Below, piece by piece: positions 43,329 to 49,453 of a stretch of 56,371 nucleotides of DNA (its first letter is position 1; every line of letters begins with the position of its first letter). A model generated the notes under the pieces. It ran no database searches. It saw nothing but the letters and a program-made list of their open reading frames with translations, and was not told the DNA's origin. The DNA is from Buchananella hordeovulneris (GTDB lineage: Bacteria; Actinomycetota; Actinomycetes; Actinomycetales; Actinomycetaceae). Made by a program: the position numbers and the translations under genes. The stretch spans positions 1 through 56,371 of the forward strand of contig NZ_MQVS01000014.1 in the NCBI RefSeq assembly GCF_001907235.1, written 5' to 3'.

Positions 43329-44606
43329 TCAACTGAAACCACCTAGCTTCCTTGTCCAGGATTGGTCACCAAGCTCGCTCAGAAGCTTCTCTTCCTCCTT
43401 TTCAAGCACTTTAATATTCTCTTGCATTTTCAGGCGAGAATTTCTGATGCGTCCGTTTCGCGAATCGGCTACCAAGCCACCAAAACCAAGGGACAAGAGA
43501 AACAGCGGCCCGCCAAGGAAAATGTGCCAAAGTACGTTCAGATCCAGTCTCTCAATTACAACAAGTCCCAGACTGAGTGAGAAGAAAAACCAAAACCAAC
43601 TCACCTCTCCCAACTCTTTTGGAAGCTGCTCGAGTTCATGTTGCACTTCCTCCAGCCGCTGCCGCAATTGTGACAATTCTAACTTAATTTGCACTTCACG
43701 CTCATCACGAGCGGCATACTCGCGACGTTTCGTCAACAAATAGTTAGATATAGTAGCTTTCACCGACGAGGGAATCGAGTCCTGACCAAATTTATTAAGC
43801 AACTCGTCACACGCTCTAACACCACGAGCATAGGCATCAATCACCTTATAAACATCTGCGAGTATTTCTCCCAGCTGCTCCCGCCCTAAAACTTCTGCCG
43901 AGCTCAAAAGAATGAACGCCATCTCACATGCATCATAGATCCTATTTAAATCTAATAGCACCAACATCGCTCGCGCTCTAATAATGGCCTTGTCTACACC
44001 CGACGCCGACTTTACAGCGCGCTCGTAGGATCTTAAGGCTTTATCCTTTTCACCTTGACAATATAACACCACGCCACGCACGTGATGAACCTCGGTTGTG
44101 TCTTCCGATAACTCATCTAAGACAAGCGCTTCATCAGCGAAGGCCCTTGCGTTTTTCAAGTGTTGCGCCTTTTTGGCTTGCCCCTGAAGCCCGCGTTCTT
44201 CCACTGACGAAAAAAGTGCAATTTCAATCCAAGCAGAAACGACGTACGGTCCTGGAGAGTTTTCCACTGCGGCTCGCGCATATCGTGCCGCGATTTCTGC
44301 GGGACCGAATTCACTCATGAAGTAATAGCTCCAAGCGCGATCGAGCCAATCGATTTCAGTTTTTTCTGCCTGGTTGACAGCCCGAGCACGCAAGAGGGCA
44401 ATATCGTAGCTTTCGCGGGCATCATCGTCTTCAAATGCTTGAAGAGCTTCACTAATGATCTCAATTTTACGCTTGGCCTTTTCACTGCCTGCTCCCGCAC
44501 GCGAGGCGCGTTGCTCCCACTGAAAACGCTGAACACCAATCTTGTCACGCAACTCAGCTGTTGACAGGCTTTCATCTAGACTAAGCTCACTATAGTAGTC
44601 TATCAT
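43329..44606 (-). CDS. Degenerate J-domain/TPR protein with coiled coil and two membrane helices
   Basis: In this 425-residue protein residues 1-70 look like a J domain (YYSELSLDESLSTAELRDK, then RKIEIISEALQAFEDDDARESYD) but lack the HPD that activates Hsp70. A TPR-like helical region follows (85-295, with YCQGEKDKALRSYERAV). Then come a coiled coil (298-332), two membrane helices (336-352 and 358-380) and a second short coiled coil (385-412). It is the last gene of the AT-rich operon, 37 bases after the previous stop, with GGAGAG before ATG 44606. It may anchor the FtsK-type ATPase system to the membrane. Confidence 0.75.
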   Translation of the reverse strand: MIDYYSELSLDESLSTAELRDKIGVQRFQWEQRASRAGAGSEKAKRKIEIISEALQAFEDDDARESYDIALLRARAVNQAEKTEIDWLDRAWSYYFMSEFGPAEIAARYARAAVENSPGPYVVSAWIEIALFSSVEERGLQGQAKKAQHLKNARAFADEALVLDELSEDTTEVHHVRGVVLYCQGEKDKALRSYERAVKSASGVDKAIIRARAMLVLLDLNRIYDACEMAFILLSSAEVLGREQLGEILADVYKVIDAYARGVRACDELLNKFGQDSIPSSVKATISNYLLTKRREYAARDEREVQIKLELSQLRQRLEEVQHELEQLPKELGEVSWFWFFFSLSLGLVVIERLDLNVLWHIFLGGPLFLLSLGFGGLVADSRNGRIRNSRLKMQENIKVLEKEEEKLLSELGDQSWTRKLGGFS

Positions 44607-44643
44607 CGCATACTCTCCATTTAAGGATCGACAACTAAGGCTT

Positions 44644-44922
44644 CTACATTTGTAGACTGGACCGCATAATCTCGGCGTTTCGTCGATATTGATAGAGGCT
44701 ACCGCGGATAGCATTCATAATCTCACCCATTCCAGTCTCGATGAGCTGTTTGATCAACTCTGCATCCTGTTCTGTAAACAACGTCAGCTTTGATCGCGCA
44801 GATGCCCCGAGTTCGTAGGCGCGGTCACAAGTATCTTCAACACCGGGAGATCCACTAATTCTCTTTTCTATACGCAATAGTTCCGCACTAATCTGAGCAA
44901 AGCTTAAACTCTTACCTACCAT
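44644..44922 (-). CDS. Small helical protein D of the FtsK island
   Basis: The 92-residue product is all-helical, with SFAQISAELLRIEKRI, then an SGSPG turn, and a long helix from about 50 to 92 with several Met. There is no signal, membrane segment or WXG motif. Its start overlaps the stop of small protein C by 7 bases, so the pair is coupled. Its size and place, next to three other small helical proteins and an FtsK-type ATPase, recall ESX/WXG100 substrates. No family was recognised. Confidence 0.7.
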   Translation of the reverse strand: MVGKSLSFAQISAELLRIEKRISGSPGVEDTCDRAYELGASARSKLTLFTEQDAELIKQLIETGMGEIMNAIRGSLYQYRRNAEIMRSSLQM

Positions 44923-45215
44923 GCTGTGCCTCGTTTCTCACTTTGGTTCGGATCGGTGACTTCTATACACACTCTCAGATTCTGCGCCATGCTGCTGGCA
45001 TCGGCGAAACAAGCGGCGGCCCGACGCAGATGAGAAGCTGCGAACTCCAAATCCTGATTCATGCGACTGCCTATCGGAGTACCTCCAACCAACCGGGTAT
45101 TCTCTTCTTCCAGTTCCCTAACACAGTCTGACATAGTTGAAAGATAGTTCCTCGCTATAGCCAACTCCGTGACAATCTCTGCACGCAGCCGAACCAACTT
45201 TTGCGATACCACCAT
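44916..45215 (-). CDS. Small helical protein C of the FtsK island
   Basis: The 99-residue product forms a predicted helical hairpin: helix 1 (about 5-42, LRAEIVTELAIARNYLS), a central turn VGGTPIGS (43-50), helix 2 (52-83) and a polar tail. The turn lies at the place of the WXG loop in WXG100 proteins, but the W is missing. It carries three cysteines (31, 69, 83). It lies 12 bases after gene B and overlaps gene D. Confidence 0.7.
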   Translation of the reverse strand: MVVSQKLVRLRAEIVTELAIARNYLSTMSDCVRELEEENTRLVGGTPIGSRMNQDLEFAASHLRRAAACFADASSMAQNLRVCIEVTDPNQSEKRGTAW

Positions 45216-45227
45216 AGTTAAACTTGC

Positions 45228-45488
45228 CTACTGACTTACATATCTGATAAAGTCGCCAAGCTCTCGCTGTAGTTTATAAAGCTGACTAGCGGCTGCCTGG
45301 ATCTCTTTAAGAGCTTTCTCTACCTCTCGCACTGCGCCTTCTGCTGTACGGTTTCCTCTGGAAATACTAGACAAACAGGCCAACTGCTGCCGAAGCTGTG
45401 CCGCAACCTGCAGCGTTGACTGTTCGAACTCCGCTGCCCTTTCTCTAACTCGAAAGGATGCGACAATCAAATCCTGAAAGGAAGACAT
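45228..45488 (-). CDS. Small helical protein B of the FtsK island
   Basis: The 86-residue product has helix 1 (about 3-39), a turn SSISRGNRTAEG (40-51) and helix 2 (52-83, REVEKALKEIQAAASQLYKLQ). It is a helical hairpin of WXG100 size without WXG. The start at ATG 45488 (MSSFQD) is chosen over one 33 bases upstream because the latter overlaps the preceding gene and is basic. It is part of the same operon, 16 bases after gene A. Confidence 0.7.
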   Translation of the reverse strand: MSSFQDLIVASFRVRERAAEFEQSTLQVAAQLRQQLACLSSISRGNRTAEGAVREVEKALKEIQAAASQLYKLQRELGDFIRYVSQ

Positions 45489-45504
45489 CAGTAACAACTC
45501 TCTT

Positions 45505-45765
45505 CTAGAGCATCTCAACACGTGACAACGCTAAGCTAGCGCGACTTAAAGACTCGAAACTAGTCTTTAATACCTCGTCAACCGATGTCACGCATGCGAT
45601 CATCCTTTGCGAATGGGGGTTCGAGGAATCCCCGGATAGCTGCACCTTGATTAACTCAAGTTGCTCTGCATTGGCTTTATTAAACGCCTCAAGCCTAAAA
45701 ATGTAATCTCTGATCGACCGGTTAAGGGTTGAAACCTGTCGGGTCAGTTCGGTCAGATTTGACAT
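45505..45765 (-). CDS. Small helical protein A of the FtsK island
   Basis: The 86-residue product has helix 1 (about 2-43, TRQVSTLNRSIRDYIFRLEAF), a polar turn SGDSSNPHSQ (44-53) and helix 2 (54-85). It follows the FtsK-type ATPase by only 7 bases. It lacks WXG and any secretion signal. Together with B, C and D it makes a set of four non-identical small helical proteins in a row, an unusual number for a simple ESX module. Confidence 0.7.
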   Translation of the reverse strand: MSNLTELTRQVSTLNRSIRDYIFRLEAFNKANAEQLELIKVQLSGDSSNPHSQRMIACVTSVDEVLKTSFESLSRASLALSRVEML

Positions 45766-45772
45766 GGCACTA

Positions 45773-48100
45773 TCACCTCACAGAACATATCTCAGTGTAC
45801 GGTATTACATATGCAGGCTCGGGCATCGACACCAAATCCCAAACCATCATTCGATTATTTTGCGGTTCCCAGTCTAGCAGAGGATCATCAAATACTCTCC
45901 GCGCAGACTGTGTGTCGAGTCCAGCAATTGCTCTAATATCGAACGCGGCACCACCTCCAAAGCCGACATGTTCCAGAAAACTCTCGTACTTAAACCACCA
46001 TCCCACGAAGTGGCATCCCTTGTCAGCCCCATTCTTCGCTAGCTCGCTGAATGCTAAATTATTGCGTAGTCGATCCATGCCAGCACCGATAATGAGATGG
46101 CGAGACGACATACAATTGCGATTTTGCACATTAAGTGCAAGGGACTCCAATACACTTTCACAGAGACTGCTTGCAACTACTTCAAAATCGACGTTTTCAG
46201 GTACGACATTTTGAAGAGAGGCGAGGGCCGTGCACCATATGCCGTTTGCCTCCGCAAAATTAAGACACGTTACACGCAATGACCCGGAAGTCGACATCAA
46301 GAGAGAAGCGACAAGAGCAACAAACGTTTTCGGGGCTTGGGAGCTTCCAAATAATGCTATATTTCGGCCCACTTCGGGGCGCAACTCGGACAACTGTACC
46401 CGACCACTCACATCAACGCGTACGCCAAAATATGCATGAGGATGCTCCGAACGCCGAATTTTGTTAAGATTAAGAATTTGTTGCTTTTCTCCATCAAATA
46501 CATAGGGCGGAACCACGTCTTCAGCACTCAGCCACCATCTCTTGCGCCACGGTAGAAGATACTCTTCATCTGCATACGCTATAGCACATTTTTTATTAGA
46601 AGAAATATCACCATAGTCAAGGTTTACAATTGCTTGCCGAGAACGGAGTCGGGACGCGGCGGTATTATTCATGCCTAAAGTTGCCTGAGATTCAGCCACC
46701 GAGTTTTTTAACGCAATACGAATCGGGATCTGGGCAAAAACTCCCTCACCTTCTGCCCCCATGAGTTGCGGATTCCCTCCGATGGTTTGCGATGCCAACA
46801 GAAAATGAATTCCACACGCACGAAACAGTCTCACCGCCTTTTTCAGAAGATCCCCAATCGCAGCCGCTAACCGGTCGTTCTCGGAGAACATCATTTGGAA
46901 TTCATCTATAACTACAAGCAAACGCGGCATCTTCTCCGCGGGACACAGCATCCTATACTCTCTAATACTCTGCACCCCAACAGCTTTAAATAACTTCATT
47001 CGCTTCTTATATATTGCAAATAGATGCTCAAATACGCTTAAACCGAAACGACGGTCCGCTTCCATGCCAAGAATCATGGCATGGGGCAGAAAGTCTTCAC
47101 GGCCTTCGGCAAAGAAGCGCTGTAATGTAACTCCTTCTTTAAAATCTAGCAACACAAATTTAAGTTCGTTGGGTGAGTACCTCTGACACAAACTGTGAAT
47201 AATTACCGAAATCAGATTTGATTTGCCTTGTCCAACCGCTCCTGTTACAAGCACGTTGTGGCGCTGGTTAACCTCATCACCTATAGTAATATTAATAACG
47301 TCGTCGCCGTAAAGCCCTACACAGAAGGTCAATCCCTCACGACTTGAGCAATCCCATATTTTTGAGAACCTTTGTAAACTCGTCATCGGCACATTGTCCA
47401 CTGGCTGTGTGGCGACTTGACGTCCTAGAAGATTCGCGGTCTCAATGACTTTTTCGATTTCGTCAGGCTCCCACGGCACCTCTTTGTCAAACAGTTCCGA
47501 AGACACCGTTTTTTCACCCACATTGTAAAGATCAAACAGACGAAGTAAGTATGGGTTTACATCAAGTGTCATAGCATGAATAATAAAACTGACCCCTAAG
47601 CTAGGTCCGACCTTCAGCAAGGTTGATAGTTGTCCCAACGTCTCTTCGTCTAACATGGTGACATCGGTGGCCAGAACAATAAGCTTAAATCCCTCGACAG
47701 CGCCTCCAACCTTCTTACGAAACCCAAGCAGATTATCGGCACGACCTTGGATAACGTTGTTGACTCCTTGTAAATGTAATCGTAATTCGGCCAGTGCGTA
47801 TTTTAGCTCGAGGGCACTATTCAGTGACCGCAGTAGTTGCTCACCCCCCTCGTTCACTCCAACAAAGGGAGCAGCAACCCCACATAATGCTTCGTCGTAA
47901 ACCCAAATTTCGAGCTCGCCGGGATGCGTGCTACTCAACGCCTGCTGAATTAACCATTGAGTGAAGCGAACAGAATTTCGATTAGTAAAAGTCTCTTCAA
48001 CCCAGATATTGGCTTCACCAATTAAAGCAATGGTTTCAGGGAAAAGTGAGATCCCTTGAACTAAACTATGAGAACGCACAAAAATTCCGTTTCCCGTCAA
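45773..48100 (-). CDS. FtsK/SpoIIIE-type (EccC-like) ATPase
   Basis: The 775-residue protein lacks membrane segments. Residues ~55-185 look like a degenerate ATPase-like domain (ELEIWVYDEALCG, FKLIVLATDV). The central FtsK/SpoIIIE domain is intact: Walker A GAVGQGKS (287-294), LLDFKEG (318-323), Walker B LLVVIDEFQ (394-402) and ASQTIGGNP (436-444). A third, decayed domain starts near 580, with GSSQAPKT (585-592) in place of a P-loop. Such three-part chains are typical of EccC/EssC translocases. The start is unusual (TTG 48100, no good RBS); GTG 48079 is an alternative. It heads the AT-rich operon. Confidence 0.85.
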   Translation of the reverse strand: MTGNGIFVRSHSLVQGISLFPETIALIGEANIWVEETFTNRNSVRFTQWLIQQALSSTHPGELEIWVYDEALCGVAAPFVGVNEGGEQLLRSLNSALELKYALAELRLHLQGVNNVIQGRADNLLGFRKKVGGAVEGFKLIVLATDVTMLDEETLGQLSTLLKVGPSLGVSFIIHAMTLDVNPYLLRLFDLYNVGEKTVSSELFDKEVPWEPDEIEKVIETANLLGRQVATQPVDNVPMTSLQRFSKIWDCSSREGLTFCVGLYGDDVINITIGDEVNQRHNVLVTGAVGQGKSNLISVIIHSLCQRYSPNELKFVLLDFKEGVTLQRFFAEGREDFLPHAMILGMEADRRFGLSVFEHLFAIYKKRMKLFKAVGVQSIREYRMLCPAEKMPRLLVVIDEFQMMFSENDRLAAAIGDLLKKAVRLFRACGIHFLLASQTIGGNPQLMGAEGEGVFAQIPIRIALKNSVAESQATLGMNNTAASRLRSRQAIVNLDYGDISSNKKCAIAYADEEYLLPWRKRWWLSAEDVVPPYVFDGEKQQILNLNKIRRSEHPHAYFGVRVDVSGRVQLSELRPEVGRNIALFGSSQAPKTFVALVASLLMSTSGSLRVTCLNFAEANGIWCTALASLQNVVPENVDFEVVASSLCESVLESLALNVQNRNCMSSRHLIIGAGMDRLRNNLAFSELAKNGADKGCHFVGWWFKYESFLEHVGFGGGAAFDIRAIAGLDTQSARRVFDDPLLDWEPQNNRMMVWDLVSMPEPAYVIPYTEICSVR

Positions 48101-48547
48101 TTTCTATTGCCACGCTTTCTTCACAGTGCTTTTGCTATTGTCGCATTTGCTATCGGCGCACCTCTAGCTTTGAGCTCTTCTGACTTCGTTTCCACAATCC
48201 TCGGCTTATTCACTTCGTATATATCAGATTGACTCCGAGGATTGCATCTATTTAAAGAATGGCCTGAACATCTTTAAGAATTGCAAGAGTTGGACCGTTT
48301 GCATTGTCGGCATAGAACAGAGCAATCCCTTCGTACTCTATTTTGATTTACTTGCTCCGGATTCATTAAAGACTCCTCCATCGAACCTACTGTTGGATTA
48401 CGAACATCCCATTAGCAGAATGAGGCAAATAACACACACGCCTTTCCTTTAATTGACGTTGTTTCACGTCCCCTTTCTTCGCAACAAGCGATAAACTATA
48501 GAGCACTATCGTCACCAGTTTGATATTGTGCAGGACTTCTTGTTTAT
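48101..48547. other. AT-rich intergenic region upstream of the FtsK-type gene
   Basis: About 450 bases. It must contain the operon promoter. Short protein-like frames occur on both strands (for example minus-strand pieces reading EYEGIALFYADNANGPTLAI and KPRIVETKSEELKARGAP in different frames), but each lacks a start or is broken. I read it as non-coding, or as the remains of a decayed gene. A 54-codon plus-strand frame starts at 48069 without a ribosome site. Confidence 0.5.
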
Positions 48548-49207
48548 TTACCTTGCATTACTAGGACTAATTAGCCCGAATCTGATTGCGGCAAGATATA
48601 CGTCTACGCGATTTTCGACCTTTATATGCTTCTCCGCAAGCATGTCCCTTACCTGCTGCATATAAGCATTTACTGTATTTTTCGGCGTCTGTAATTTTTT
48701 AGCAACATGCTTGGCAGGAACTCCGAGAGAGTATTCTCTCAGAATGCTCTGATGTTTGTCGCTTAGCTGATCACATATTTCCCAATCGGCGAGCACAGCC
48801 TCTGCCCAAACTCCTGAGGCCAAAACCTCCCCTCCAGCAACTTGTTTTATGGCTTCACACACAGTGGCCAGAGACTCATTTTTATTCAAAATACCCCAAG
48901 TGCCGGCGGCTACAGCGCCGCGTACTAGTCTGAGGTCTATCCCACTGGTAAACACTATAGTTCTGGCCCCGGCTGCATGTAGCGCCACTACGTTTTCATG
49001 CGCTTCTGAACCATCTTGTAGTTGCATATCGAGGAGTACCACATCTCCCGACATAAGTACATCTAACGACAATAGTTCTTTGACACTGCTTGAACCGCCC
49101 AGCCATTCTAGCTCATTTTTCTGACACATGAACTGGACCCCACAGGAGACGATTGGATCGTCGTCAACTATGCAAACTCGTGCACACCGCGACATTTCAT
49201 CAACCAT
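48548..49207 (-). CDS. NarL/FixJ-type (LuxR) response regulator
   Basis: The 219-residue product has an N-terminal receiver with acids D15-D17 (CIVDDDP), phosphoacceptor D60 (VVLLDMQ) and conserved Thr and Lys (IVFTSG, LNKNES). It has a C-terminal LuxR helix-turn-helix (LSDKHQSILREYSLGVPAKHVAKKL and NTVNAYMQQVRDMLAE). A strong AAGGAGG precedes ATG 49207. It is AT-rich like the FtsK operon downstream, which it probably controls. The nearest sensor kinase is upstream on the same strand, beyond the composition border. Confidence 0.93.
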   Translation of the reverse strand: MVDEMSRCARVCIVDDDPIVSCGVQFMCQKNELEWLGGSSSVKELLSLDVLMSGDVVLLDMQLQDGSEAHENVVALHAAGARTIVFTSGIDLRLVRGAVAAGTWGILNKNESLATVCEAIKQVAGGEVLASGVWAEAVLADWEICDQLSDKHQSILREYSLGVPAKHVAKKLQTPKNTVNAYMQQVRDMLAEKHIKVENRVDVYLAAIRFGLISPSNAR

Positions 49208-49453
49208 CTTGCCTCCTTGCAGTACGGTGTCACCAGGATGCGCTCTCCAGCTGCCGATTTGTGAGCCTATAAGTCAAACTACAGCACGTTTCTAGAGTTT
49301 TCACAGGTTTTCTGGTGTTACTTCGGCGACATGCGAGCTACCTTCACACTTTAACGCCACACTGTTTGGCCTATTTGCTGGACTTAATCGCTTCAGACAA
49401 GGAGGTGTTAGAGGTGACAGGCGCCACGAATATAAGAATTGATATTCCTTCAT

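Noticed and set aside
43130-43330. CRISPR-like or att-like repeats at the island edge
   Set aside because: Several CACCA/CATCA words occur but there are no regular repeats or spacers, and I found no matching sequence at the right edge near 49210-49460.
45729-46282. Plus-strand frames opposite the 3' half of the FtsK-type gene
   Set aside because: They are antisense to coding sequence with clear ATPase-family content, with no ribosome site and Ser/Arg-rich.
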